Shown one piece after another: positions 7,974 to 17,600 of a stretch of DNA of 64,000 nt; position 1 is the first letter of the stretch, and each line of letters starts with the position of its first letter. The stretch is from NCBI RefSeq assembly GCF_049801075.1, contig NZ_JBNAGG010000003.1:393012-457011 (forward strand), read 5' to 3'. Below the pieces are notes generated by a model. It did not search any database, was not told the origin of the DNA, and worked only from the letters and a program-made list of their open reading frames with translations. A program made the position numbers and the translations under genes. Source of the stretch: Maritalea sp049801075. GTDB taxonomy: Bacteria > Pseudomonadota > Alphaproteobacteria > Rhizobiales > Devosiaceae.

Positions 7974-9683
7974 TTGGGCCCGCAAATGCTATCCTACTGG
8001 TTGAAAACAGAATTCGGGGGTTTCGTCTTGGTCTTTGCGGCGGGGCAAATTTCAAAGCGTACATTTGCGGCTGTGATGGATTCGTTCGTAACGAGTCCAC
8101 TGTTCCGTTGGACATGGTCCAACGTGCATATTGGCGTTGTTGCGCCTAAATTTGTCGAAGTACGTGCAGCAGATCATTTCAGCATCATTGATATGATGGC
8201 GGGCCGCTATGTGCTGGGCAGTCGGCATGTGGATACGCAGGGCATCAGCCCGTTTGCTGTGCAACATGCGTCGCCACAATGGCTGCATGAACTGCACTGT
8301 TTCTCCTGGCTTTATCACTTTGCTGCGGCCCGTGATGAGGGTGAAAAGCGTTTTGCGATGACGTTGGCGCTTGATTGGATTGCCCGTTATGACAATTACG
8401 ATCCAACAGTTTGGAGCCGCGCCACCACCGCACAGCGCGTGATCAATTGGATCAAGCATTTCGAAGTGCTGACCTATGGTGCGAATGAAAATCAGCGGGA
8501 AGCGATTGTGTCGTCGCTGTCGCGGCAAATTCAATCGCTTGAAGTGCGCAAGAATTTTGAAACACAACCCCATGTGCAGGCCTCTATCGAAGTGGCCTTG
8601 TTGGGCGCTGCCGTTTCACTGGGTCGGGACACCGAAGATATCAGCCAAATGATTGATCGGCTCAACCGGACGCTGGAAGCGCAATTGAGTGACTTCGGGA
8701 TGCACCTTTCCCGGTCGGGCGCGGTGCATTTCGACTTGCTTTTGAATCTGGTAAGCTTAAGGCAGGGACTGGCCACTTTTTCGCCTGAAGGGGCGAAAAA
8801 ATTCATGGCGATCACCCGCAAAATGTATGCGGCGCTTGGTGGCTTGACCCTGAGCAATGGCGATTTGGCCTATTTCAACACGACGGGTCAGATTTCACAT
8901 GAAGACAGTTTGGCGCTTGCCGCCCGCAGCGCCACCAAAACTGTTTTTGGCGAATCGCGAATGTTGGCGGGATTTGGCGTTTTGCTGGGTGAAGAGTCGA
9001 AGCTGATTGCGGACAGTGGGCATAAGCCAGAGCCCGGCATTGATGAATTTATGATGGCGGGTGCGGGAAGTTTTGAATTTTCGCACCGCAATGATTTGAT
9101 TGTGGGCAATTGCGGCCCCGGCAATGCGGATATGGGCGAGGACGCACTTTTGTTCAGCCTGCCGGCCGCACATTCAGCATTGGAGTTGGATTATCAAGCC
9201 GAGGCGCCATTCTCCAATAAGAAGCTGATCGAGCATTATATCGCGGCAAATGGCGATGGCCCCATGTGGCTGGATTCTGAAGAAAATAGCCTGATCTTTG
9301 AAAATCGTGGCTATGAAGAACTGACGGGCGTGCAGCATAAAAGAGTGCTGACTGTGATCCCCAACCAAGGCGACGCGCTTGTTGGGCAAGATATTTTGGC
9401 CTGTGATTTGGCGCATAATAATGCGCCGGACCACTTTTTGCTGCGCTTCCATTTGGGCTTGGGCGTATATGCGGAGCTCAACGAATCCGCAAATATGGTT
9501 GAGTTGACGCTGCGGTCTGGCATGAAATGGCGGTTCCTTTTTGAGGGGGCGAATGTGATGATCGAAGCGAGCGCCCGCCAAAATCTGCGCACAGGCTTAA
9601 CCCCTATTCAGCAAATTGTGCTTTATGGCACCGTGCAGCCGCATATTGATGTGGCATGGTCTTTTGTGCCGGAAGGGCGATAA
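7974..9683 (+). CDS. Heparinase II/III family protein
   Basis: The 569-residue protein has an N-terminal alpha-helical toroid part and a C-terminal beta-rich part typical of the heparinase II/III fold (WLDSEENSLIFENRGYEELTGVQHKRVL region). In Rhizobiales a copy regularly sits between rsmB and purH, as here, suggesting a conserved cell-envelope or exopolysaccharide role rather than heparin breakdown. The frame can start at TTG 7974 (GGGGG 7 bases upstream) or ATG 7986; I keep the longer form without strong preference. I see no clear signal peptide. Substrate unknown. Confidence 0.88.
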   Translation: MGPQMLSYWLKTEFGGFVLVFAAGQISKRTFAAVMDSFVTSPLFRWTWSNVHIGVVAPKFVEVRAADHFSIIDMMAGRYVLGSRHVDTQGISPFAVQHASPQWLHELHCFSWLYHFAAARDEGEKRFAMTLALDWIARYDNYDPTVWSRATTAQRVINWIKHFEVLTYGANENQREAIVSSLSRQIQSLEVRKNFETQPHVQASIEVALLGAAVSLGRDTEDISQMIDRLNRTLEAQLSDFGMHLSRSGAVHFDLLLNLVSLRQGLATFSPEGAKKFMAITRKMYAALGGLTLSNGDLAYFNTTGQISHEDSLALAARSATKTVFGESRMLAGFGVLLGEESKLIADSGHKPEPGIDEFMMAGAGSFEFSHRNDLIVGNCGPGNADMGEDALLFSLPAAHSALELDYQAEAPFSNKKLIEHYIAANGDGPMWLDSEENSLIFENRGYEELTGVQHKRVLTVIPNQGDALVGQDILACDLAHNNAPDHFLLRFHLGLGVYAELNESANMVELTLRSGMKWRFLFEGANVMIEASARQNLRTGLTPIQQIVLYGTVQPHIDVAWSFVPEGR

Positions 9684-9833
9684 ACGGTCTGTTTCCGTTA
9701 GCTTTGGGCAAAAATGGCCGAAAGTGGTTCCAAAATTGTCCAGTCCGTGCTAGCGAGACCGCGAATTTTATGCGTTGTGGTTTCAGGCTGCGATGCAAAT
9801 TCTGACCAAGCGCACTAGATTGGGGGTCGAAAC

Positions 9834-11408
9834 GTGACCATGAAACGCGCCTTACTTTCTGTATCCGACAAATCCGGCATTGCTGATTTCGCACGTGGGT
9901 TGGTGGCTCAAGGGATTGAGCTGGTTTCCACTGGCGGCACACGCAAATTGTTGGAAGAAGAGCAAATCCCGGTGATTGATATTGCCGAACTGACCGGCTT
10001 TCCTGAGATGATGGATGGACGGGTGAAAACACTTCACCCGAAAGTGCATGGCGGGCTTTTGGGCGTTCGCGACAATGAAAATCACAAGAGCGCGATGCGG
10101 ATTCATCAGATTTCGCCAATCGATCTGGTGGTGGTCAATCTTTACCCATTTGCGGAGACCGTGAAATCCGGTGCTGATTACGACACGGTGATCGAGAATA
10201 TCGACATTGGTGGCCCAGCGATGATCCGCTCTGCCGCGAAAAACCATGCGTTCGTCACCGTTGTGGTTGACCCTTCCGATTATGACAATGTGCTGGAGCA
10301 GATCGCCTCTGAAGAGGGGATCAATCTTGCGACACGCAAAAAGCTGGCGGCGAAAGCCTATGCCCGCACTGCAGCTTATGATTCCGCGATTTCCAACTGG
10401 TTCGCCAAAGTGCTGGAAAATGGCGATATGGCCTATCGTAGTTTTGCTGGCAAGTTGGACCAGGTGATGCGCTATGGCGAAAACCCGCACCAATGGGCCG
10501 CTTTTTATAAAGATGGCTCGGAGCGTTGCGGCGTGGCCAGCGCAGAGCAGGTGCAAGGCAAAGCGCTTTCCTATAACAATATCAATGATACGGATGCAGC
10601 ATTTGAATTGGTTTCGGAATTTGATCCGAAAGATAGCGCAGCTGTTGCGATCATCAAACATGCGAACCCGTGCGGTGTTGGTTTGGGCGCTGATTTGGCA
10701 GAAGCTTATGACAAGGCTTTAGCTTGTGATCCAGTGTCAGCCTTTGGCGGCATTGTGGCGCTGAACAAAGAGATTGATGAAGATGTGGCGAAAAAAATCA
10801 TCGAGGTGTTTACCGAAGTGATTATCGCACCTTCTGCAACGCCGCAGGCTTTGGCCATTTTCGAAAAGAAAAAGAATTTGCGCTTGTTGCTGACCGGTGG
10901 ATTGGCCGATGTGAAGGCAGATGGGCTTACCGTTAAATCAGTGTCTGGCGGCATGTTGGTGCAATCACGCGACAATAAGAGCGTGCATGATTGTGAGCTG
11001 AAAGTGGTGACCAAACGTCAGCCGACCGAGAAGGAAATGGCAGATTTGAAAATTGCCGCGATTGTGGCGAAACACGTCAAATCAAATGCGATTATCTACG
11101 CCAAAGAAGGTGCAACGGTTGGCATTGGTGCAGGGCAAATGAGCCGTGTCGATTCGGCCCGCATTGCACACCGCAAATCTAAAGATGCGGCCAAGGCACA
11201 AAAGATCAAAGGCGCATTGACCGCTGAATCTGTGGTGGCTTCTGATGCGTTCTTCCCGTTTGCTGACGGTTTGCTTTCAGCCATCGAAGCGGGCGCGACT
11301 GCGGTGATTCAGCCGGGTGGTTCTATCCGTGATGATGAAGTGATTGCGGCAGCCGATGAGGCCGGCATCGCGATGGTCTTTACCGGAATGCGTCACTTCC
11401 GGCACTAA
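9834..11408 (+). CDS. purH: Bifunctional AICAR transformylase / IMP cyclohydrolase
   Basis: PurH carries out the last two steps of de novo IMP synthesis. Residues 1-200 contain the MGS-like cyclohydrolase domain (KRALLSVSDKSGIADFA, STGGTRKLLEE, TGFPEMMDGRVKTLHP). The remainder is the AICAR formyltransferase domain (RYGENPHQWAAFY, KHANPCGVG, SNAIIYAKEGATVGIGAGQM). At 524 residues it has the family's usual length. The start is a GTG at 9834 with an in-frame ATG two codons later. It is followed by a strong terminator. Confidence 0.97.
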   Translation: MTMKRALLSVSDKSGIADFARGLVAQGIELVSTGGTRKLLEEEQIPVIDIAELTGFPEMMDGRVKTLHPKVHGGLLGVRDNENHKSAMRIHQISPIDLVVVNLYPFAETVKSGADYDTVIENIDIGGPAMIRSAAKNHAFVTVVVDPSDYDNVLEQIASEEGINLATRKKLAAKAYARTAAYDSAISNWFAKVLENGDMAYRSFAGKLDQVMRYGENPHQWAAFYKDGSERCGVASAEQVQGKALSYNNINDTDAAFELVSEFDPKDSAAVAIIKHANPCGVGLGADLAEAYDKALACDPVSAFGGIVALNKEIDEDVAKKIIEVFTEVIIAPSATPQALAIFEKKKNLRLLLTGGLADVKADGLTVKSVSGGMLVQSRDNKSVHDCELKVVTKRQPTEKEMADLKIAAIVAKHVKSNAIIYAKEGATVGIGAGQMSRVDSARIAHRKSKDAAKAQKIKGALTAESVVASDAFFPFADGLLSAIEAGATAVIQPGGSIRDDEVIAAADEAGIAMVFTGMRHFRH

Positions 11409-11430
11409 ATGTGATTTGAGTTTTAAGTGA

Positions 11431-11461
11431 ATGGCGGTGCGTTTTTGCGCCGCCATTTTTA
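11431..11461 (+). terminator. Rho-independent terminator after purH
   Basis: A 10-bp stem (11431-11440 with 11447-11456, one G-T pair) closes a six-base loop and leads into a T run ending at 11461. It lies 22 bases after the purH stop. Confidence 0.9.
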
Positions 11462-11493
11462 TTTGTGGGGGGCAAAGTTTGCTTGGCATTCTT

Positions 11494-11632
11494 GTTTTTT
11501 GCCGCCACCGGTCGCTTCGCTCGCATTTTTTGTCCTCGCGCCGGACAGGCTGGCCCCGGCACCTCCGGTTTTTTTACGTGCCGCCGTCGTTCGCTATGCT
11601 CACTACCCCGGCATCCCCGCCGATTGATGCCC
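11494..11632. repeat. Mosaic dispersed repeat, copy A
   Basis: This gene-free stretch has two modules that recur at 12951-13140. One begins TTTTTTGCCGCCACCGGTCG (11495-11514). The other is GCCGCCGTCGTTCGC near 11580-11594, continuing to ACCCCGGCATCCCCGCCGAT near 11605-11624. Between them is a GGACAGGCTGGCCCCGGCAC stretch that also has a counterpart. It has no coding character and more G+C than the flanking genes. The 11633-11693 remainder has a short inverted repeat (GGGCTGAACC and GGTTCAGCCC, 11666-11685). Confidence 0.7.
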
Positions 11633-11693
11633 TTCATGAATGATGTGCCGATTAGCGGGTGGAGGGCTGAACCGTGGTTCAGCCCTGCGCAAA

Positions 11694-12242
11694 TTAAGGC
11701 TGATAGTCAATCGGCTCGTTTTCACAGCTAAAATCAAAGGCCATATCGTCCGCCAATTGGCTGGCGATTTCGTTGGCGTTTTTGTATTTGCGGGCATCAA
11801 CGCGGGCGATTTGGCAGGTGTTGCCTTGTTCAATTTTGGTCACAACAAGGGTCTGGCCTTCGGGGCCGCCTTCATTGTCTGTGTAATAGCGTAAGATGGT
11901 GGCGTAGGGGCGCCAATCGCCTGTGCGGTTGGTGATCCGCCATTCGATTTTTGCGCCAATGGTGTTGAATTGAGGCAGGGTTTGGTGGGCGGCCCGTTCG
12001 TTCACAGCGTTGAGGCCGTAGCTAACGAAAAAGCGAAGATCGCCTTCAGCAATCATCACCGGTATGCCGCGCCAGCCAGGGCAGGCAAAGGTGGCACCAA
12101 AATCATCTGCGTTGATGACAGTGCAATTGTTTAGATCTGTGTCCGTATACGCTACGTCTATATCAGCTGCGAATGCGCTTGCGCCTAAGGCCAGGCCCAT
12201 AAAAGTTGAAAGCGCCACGCGCAGTGCCTGTTTTTGCGCCAT
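11694..12242 (-). CDS. Secreted protein of unknown function
   Basis: The chosen start gives 182 residues and is set by an excellent GGAGGAG site 5 bases upstream of the ATG. The first 24 residues form a standard signal peptide (MAQKQALRV basic start, hydrophobic core FMGLALGASAFA, probable cleavage after AFA). The mature part is acidic, with two or more cysteines (about DLNNCTVI and FACPGW, plus NTCQIA and FDFSCEN near the end), suggesting periplasmic disulfides. I do not recognise the family. It stands alone between the repeat patches, transcribed away from ppa. Confidence 0.75.
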   Translation of the reverse strand: MAQKQALRVALSTFMGLALGASAFAADIDVAYTDTDLNNCTVINADDFGATFACPGWRGIPVMIAEGDLRFFVSYGLNAVNERAAHQTLPQFNTIGAKIEWRITNRTGDWRPYATILRYYTDNEGGPEGQTLVVTKIEQGNTCQIARVDARKYKNANEIASQLADDMAFDFSCENEPIDYQP

Positions 12243-12356
12243 AATCTCCTCCAAAATTAAATCAAAGCATCTGTTGGCGCTGATTATGACTTGCAATCAG
12301 GGCGAGGGCTAGGCATTAGTGCAGGCAATTGTTCAATATGACCGATGGAGACCATG

Positions 12357-12890
12357 ATGGATTTGAACGCAATTGGCGCGGGTAAAAACCCACCTGAAGA
12401 AATCAATGTGGTGATTGAAGTGCCTGTTGGCGGTGAGCCAATCAAATATGAATTTGATAAAGATAGCGGCGCGATTTTTGTTGATCGCTTCTTGCACACC
12501 CCGATGCGCTATCCAGGCAATTATGGTTTTGTGCCAAACACACTTTGCGGTGATGGCGACCCGTTGGATGTGGTTGTGATGAATTCACGTCCGATTATGC
12601 CAGGTGCTGTGATCAAATGTCGTCCCATCGGCGTGTTGATTATGGAAGATGATGGCGGCATGGATGAGAAGCTGCTGGCTTTGCCCATTTCTAAGCTGAC
12701 AAAATCATACGAAAACATCAAAGACATTTCGGATATGCCTGAAATTGAAGTGAACAAGGTTGAACACTTCTTCACGCACTATAAAGACCTTGAGCCTGGC
12801 AAATGGGCTAAGATCGAAGGCATTAAGGGCATCGAAGAAGCTCGCAAAGTGATCATGGACTCAGTTGAGTTGGCGAAAAAAGAAGGCTAA
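12357..12890 (+). CDS. ppa: Inorganic pyrophosphatase (family I)
   Basis: This enzyme hydrolyses cytosolic pyrophosphate and so pulls biosynthetic reactions forward. The protein (177 residues from the chosen ATG) contains the family I features EVPVGGEPIKYE, DRFLHTPMRYPGNYGF and the signature DGDPLDV with metal-binding aspartates. I chose ATG 12357 because GGAG lies 6 bases upstream and the length matches the family. In-frame ATGs at 12345 and 12354 are alternatives. A terminator follows 24 bases after the stop. Confidence 0.96.
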   Translation: MDLNAIGAGKNPPEEINVVIEVPVGGEPIKYEFDKDSGAIFVDRFLHTPMRYPGNYGFVPNTLCGDGDPLDVVVMNSRPIMPGAVIKCRPIGVLIMEDDGGMDEKLLALPISKLTKSYENIKDISDMPEIEVNKVEHFFTHYKDLEPGKWAKIEGIKGIEEARKVIMDSVELAKKEG

Positions 12891-12914
12891 TTTTTCGCGG
12901 ATATGGTTTTTGGA

Positions 12915-12942
12915 AAGGCGGGCTTTGGGCTCGCCTTTTTTG
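12915..12942 (+). terminator. Rho-independent terminator after ppa
   Basis: AAGGCGGGC at 12915-12923 pairs with GCTCGCCTT at 12929-12937 (9 bp with one G-T pair, loop TTTGG) and runs into TTTTT. Confidence 0.85.
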
Positions 12943-12950
12943 TTGTGGTT

Positions 12951-13140
12951 TTTTATGCGCCGCCGTCGTTCGCGGTGCTCGCTACCCCGGCATCCAGATT
13001 CTTTTTTGCCGCCACCGGTCGCTCTTTTGCAGCGCTCACGCTGCGCAGGCTGGCTCCCGTCCCCGGCACCCCCGGTTTTTTACGCGCCGCCGTCGCTCGC
13101 GGTGCTCGCTACCCCGGCATCCCCGCCGATTGGTGCCTTG
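12951..13140. repeat. Mosaic dispersed repeat, copies B and C
   Basis: The module CGCCGCCGTCGTTCGCGGTG through CTACCCCGGCATCC appears at 12958-12995. Next comes the TTTTTTGCCGCCACCGGTCG module (13002-13021), a variable GC-rich middle, and a second copy of the first module at 13084-13131 ending ATCCCCGCCGATTGGTGCC. The same modules form copy A 1.4 kb upstream. No coding potential is evident. The 12891-13313 interval holds only the ppa terminator, this repeat and the REP-like pair. Confidence 0.72.
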
Positions 13141-13177
13141 ATTTTATGCTGTGCAGGGTGCCGCAATACCCTCTCAC

Positions 13178-13292
13178 GTCATTACCGGACTTGATCCGGT
13201 AATCCATGTAGCGGTTTTGTTTGGCGCGGCGCTATGCATGTTGCGCACATTCGCCCACGTTGTTTGGACCCCGGATCAAGTCCGGGGTGACG
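13178..13292. repeat. Inverted pair of REP-like palindromes
   Basis: Two related palindromes face each other. In the first, ATTACCGGA at 13181-13189 pairs with TCCGGTAAT at 13195-13203 around loop CTTGA. In the second, ACCCCGGA at 13268-13275 pairs with TCCGGGGT at 13281-13288 around loop TCAAG. GTCATTACCGGACTTGATCC and its relatives are widespread intergenic repeats in Alphaproteobacteria. The opposite orientation gives a BIME-like unit with about 64 bases between. It sits at the 3' end of the minus-strand MFS gene and may stabilise or terminate that mRNA. Confidence 0.8.
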
Positions 13293-13313
13293 GCGGACGG
13301 TGAGACAAAAAAT

Positions 13314-14666
13314 CTACTTCTTTGTCACGAACAGCAATCCTAACGCCCCCAGCGCAAACAGCACGATGATTGGGGTGATGCCGATTTGTTGGGATTGGCT
13401 CCAGCTGGTCATCAGGCCAACGCTAAGCGGGGCAATGAAACTGGTGGCGCGGCCGGTTAGGGCGAAGAGGCCGAAGGCTTCGGCCACTTCTTCTTTTGGC
13501 ACTTGCCGCACCAGCAGCGTGCGCGATGCGGCTTGAACTGAACCGCCTGCGGCACCGATGATTGCGCCAGCAATATAGAAGATGATCAGAGGTAGCGTAC
13601 TTTCTGCCTCAAGCGGGATCACAAACAGGGCATATTGCTGGGTTGTTGAGACCACGATTAGGCAGGCTAAAATCAGCAGGATGCAACATGTGGTGACTAC
13701 GGTTTTGGGACCGAAATTTCGATCAGCGAAGGCGCCGATGGTGGCGCCGATGGCGCCTGCCAATGCAGCGATAATGCCGAAGACGCCAATTTGAATGATG
13801 GATAGGCCCAACACGCCGCCTGCATAAATGCCGCCAAAGGCGTAAAGCCCGTTTAGGCCATCACGGTAAAACATAGAGGACAGCAGATAGGCGAAATAGC
13901 TTTTGCGCCGGGGAAGGCTTTTTAGGGTTGTCAGCAATTTGCGCAGGCCTTGCTGAACCGCATTTTTGGTGCGTTCGATTTTCGGCGTGTCTGGGGTGAA
14001 CAGAAACAGCGGAATAATGAAAATCACATACCAAAGTGCCGTAAACGGGCCGGAGGCGCGATCCCCTTCATGTAGGGTTGGGTTTAGCTCTAAGATAGGG
14101 TCAAGACCAATCAGCGTTTTGCCCGTGTCAGCGGACGCTGACATAAAGGTCAGCATGACAATCAGCGTGAGAATGCCGCCGACATAACCTAAGGCCCAGC
14201 CAAAGCCAGAGAGCAGGCCCAAATCTTCATCCTTTACCAGATTGGGCATCATGGCATTGTTGAAGATGGTGGCGAATTCAAAACCGATAATGGCGAGGAA
14301 TACGCCGACGACGGCGAACAGCACGCCATTTTCGGTGCCTGGGGCGGCGAAATACATCAGCACTGAGCCGAGCACGGCAAAAATGGAAAAGAAGGCAATA
14401 TAGGGTTTGCGCGGGCCTGTTGTGTCAGACATGGCGCCCAAAATGGGGGCGAGAATGGCGATAACAAAGCCGCCAAGGCCAATGGCATAGCCCCACATGG
14501 CCTGACCATCTACAGCGTTTGGGCTGAGATAGGCCGCGAAATAGGGGGCGAAAATAAAGGTTAGAATAAGCGTGTGGAAGGGTTGTGCCGCAAAGTCGAA
14601 CAGCATCCAAGAAAATTGCCCGACGCGATGATGCGCCGGGCTGGATGTTTCGGTTTGGGTGGCCAT
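13314..14666 (-). CDS. MFS transporter, UMF1/Atg22-like family
   Basis: The 450-residue protein has about 12 hydrophobic helices. Its start, GQFSWMLFDFAAQPFHTLIL, and the segment ATIFNNAMMPNL are typical of the UMF1 (Atg22-like) branch of the major facilitator superfamily. In fungi Atg22 exports amino acids from vacuoles; bacterial substrates are unknown. The gene follows the NAD-glutamate dehydrogenase, with its ATG sharing one base with that gene's TAA (TAATG), so translation is coupled. A link to amino acid transport is an attractive inference but unproven. Confidence 0.88.
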   Translation of the reverse strand: MATQTETSSPAHHRVGQFSWMLFDFAAQPFHTLILTFIFAPYFAAYLSPNAVDGQAMWGYAIGLGGFVIAILAPILGAMSDTTGPRKPYIAFFSIFAVLGSVLMYFAAPGTENGVLFAVVGVFLAIIGFEFATIFNNAMMPNLVKDEDLGLLSGFGWALGYVGGILTLIVMLTFMSASADTGKTLIGLDPILELNPTLHEGDRASGPFTALWYVIFIIPLFLFTPDTPKIERTKNAVQQGLRKLLTTLKSLPRRKSYFAYLLSSMFYRDGLNGLYAFGGIYAGGVLGLSIIQIGVFGIIAALAGAIGATIGAFADRNFGPKTVVTTCCILLILACLIVVSTTQQYALFVIPLEAESTLPLIIFYIAGAIIGAAGGSVQAASRTLLVRQVPKEEVAEAFGLFALTGRATSFIAPLSVGLMTSWSQSQQIGITPIIVLFALGALGLLFVTKK

Positions 14667-17600
14667 TAATTGCCCTTTGCTAAATCGGACAAGAGGCCCG
14701 CGGCCACCGAGAGCTTGGAGACGCCCAAGGTGGTGTCGGTGATGTTTTCCACCATTTCGCGGGTGCGCGAAATATCAGCAGAACGGGCATTGTTCCAATC
14801 GGCAAAGGCCTTTTGCACATCATTTGCATCGAAGGCCAGCACGTCCAATGTGATGTCGCGCTGGGCGCGGATCAGGTTGGTCATGGCCCGGTCAAGCGCC
14901 ATCCGGTCATAATAATCGTGCACTTCGATGGTGTTAACCTGCTCTGTGATGCGCCCCAGTTTGAAGTTTTCCAAAATGGCGAAATAGGCGCGGGTTGCGT
15001 TTTCAACGCTGGTTTCGGCCCGTTCGGCAATCAAGACAATTTCGGTCGAAAGGGTAAGCGCGGAAAGTTGTGCCACACGCTTGGCCAAAGTTTGCGGAGC
15101 GCCGCCTTTGACGAAGCTTTCGGTTTGCTCCTCAACGCTTTGCTTTACGAACGCTGGCAGAATTTCATCCAGCATACCCCGGATTGTGTTGATGCCAGTG
15201 CCATAACGTTCGACCACTTTTGAGATGCCATCATCCAAATTGACGTTTCGGATGAACCATGCCGATTGCTGCAGCAAGAGCGCCCGCAATTCGTCATAAA
15301 GTGCCAATTGAGTTTGGCCGGACATCTTGTTGTCCAACTCATCGATGGCGGCATTCATATCGGTTAGGCCAAAGCTGTCGCGCGCAGCAGCATAGGCAGC
15401 AGCCACTTGTGCCGGATCGGCACCTGTGGAAGATGCGATGCGGTGCACAAAATCTGGCCCGCCACGGTTGATCATGGCGTTTGATAGCACAGTGGCAATC
15501 ACCTCGCGCCGCAGGCGGTGGTTGGTGATCGTGTCCGGGTGAACTGTCGTGAGCTGTTCTGGGAAATAACGGAACAGTTCTTTGCCCAAATATGGATCAT
15601 CGGGCACATCAGATTCCAACAATTTGGCGTAAAGCGTGTTTTTGGCGTAGGCCAAAATCACCGCCAATTCCGGACGTGTCATGCCGCGATTATGGGTTTC
15701 ACGCTCCATCAAATCCACATGCTTGGGCAAATATTCAACCTTACGGTTCAATTGGCCTGCCGCTTCGAGCGATTTGATGAAGTCAGCATGGTAAGGCAAA
15801 TCTGCCACATTGCGCCGTTCGGCCAATGAGATGGCCAAGGTCTGCAAATAGTTGTTGCGCAAGCACAATTCAGCCACTTCGTCAGTCATCTCCGCCAAGA
15901 AGCTGTTGCGTTGCGGCATATCCATTTGCCCATCGCGCACCAAGCTGCCCAAAGCAATTTTAATGTTCACTTCCAAGTCAGATGAGTTTACGCCAGCCGA
16001 GTTGTCGATGGCATCTGTGTTGATGCGGCCACCATGTTGGGCGAATTCGACCCGGCCCAGTTGGGTGATGCCCAAATTGGCCCCTTCGCCAATCACTTTG
16101 GCGCCAACTTCACTGCCGGTGATGCGGATTGCATCATTGGCGCGGTCACCTGCGTGGGCATTGCTTTCTGTGGAGGCGCGGACATAAGTGCCAATGCCGC
16201 CAAACCATAAAAGATCTGCTTTGGCTTTCAGGATGGCCAGCATCAACTCATTCGGGCTGAGTTGATCTTCTTCAATGCCCAAAGCCCCTTTTGCTTCTGC
16301 AGAAAGTGCGATGGATTTTGATGAACGCGGATAAATGCCGCCACCAGCCGAGAGTTTGGTCTGATCATAATCTTGCCAAGAGGATCGACCCATTTCAAAC
16401 AGGCGCTTACGTTCCTCAAAAGACGTGGCAGGATCTGGGTTTGGATCGATAAAGATATCGCGGTGATCGAAGGCGGCGATCAATTTGGTTTGGCGCGACA
16501 AAAGCATACCGTTGCCGAAAACGTCGCCGGACATATCACCCACGCCCACAGCGGTGAACGGGACAGACTGAATGTCATGGTCCATTTCGCGGAAATGGCG
16601 TTTCACCGCTTCCCAACCGCCGCGAGCTGTGATGCCCATTTTCTTGTGGTCATACCCCACCGAGCCGCCAGACGCGAAGGCATCGCTGAGCCAGAAATTG
16701 CGCTCGTCAGAAATGGCGTTGGCCGTATCTGAGAAGGTTGCTGTGCCCTTGTCGGCAGCCACCACCAAATATGGATCGTCGCCATCGAGCCGGTTCACAT
16801 TTTCTGGTGGGATGATTTCATCCACGTCCAGATTGTCCGTGATGTCGAGCAATGAGCCGATAAAGATTTTATAGCTGGCAGTGCCTTCGGCCATAAATTC
16901 TTCCCGTGTTGGGTTGGCCGGCATTTGCTTTGGTACAAAGCCGCCTTTCGCGCCCACCGGCACGATCACCGCGTTTTTCACCATTTGCGCTTTGACTAAG
17001 CCCAACACTTCGGTGCGGAAATCTTCTGGTCGGTCGGACCAACGCAGGCCGCCCCGGGCGATCATGCCGCCGCGCAAATGCACGCCTTCAACCCGTGGGC
17101 TATAGACGAAGATTTCGCGGAATGGACGTGGATCAGGTAGGCCTTTGACTTTGGATGCGTCAAATTTGATGGCGAGTGCCGGACGCCGTTGCCCATTTGG
17201 GCGTTGGAAGAAATTGGTGCGCAAGCTTGAGTCCACCAAGTTCACGAAGCGGCGGAAGATGGTGTCATCATCCAAGCTGGTGATTTGATCTAACGTCTGC
17301 TTGATGGTTTCGCGGGCGTTTTGTTCGACAAGTTGCGCGTCGCCATTGAAGTTCGGGTTGTGGCGTGCGTGGAACAGATCAACAATCGCCTTGGCTGTTA
17401 GCGGATGCTTGGACAGTGTTTCCCACATATAGCGCTGGGAGTAGGTGATGTCGGCCTGTTTCAAATAGCGCGATAAGGCTCGGATGATGGCGATATTGTC
17501 CCATGACATGGCCGCGAAAAGCGCCAACCGGTTATAACCATCATTCTCCGCCTCTTTGTACCAAACGGCCTTGATGGCGCGCTCGATCACGTCGGAGATT

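Noticed and set aside
12865..13202. Small plus-strand frames running through the repeat patch after ppa
   Set aside because: They are read-through of the repetitive GC-rich sequence, with Arg/Ser/Pro-rich translations, no ribosome sites and no family resemblance.
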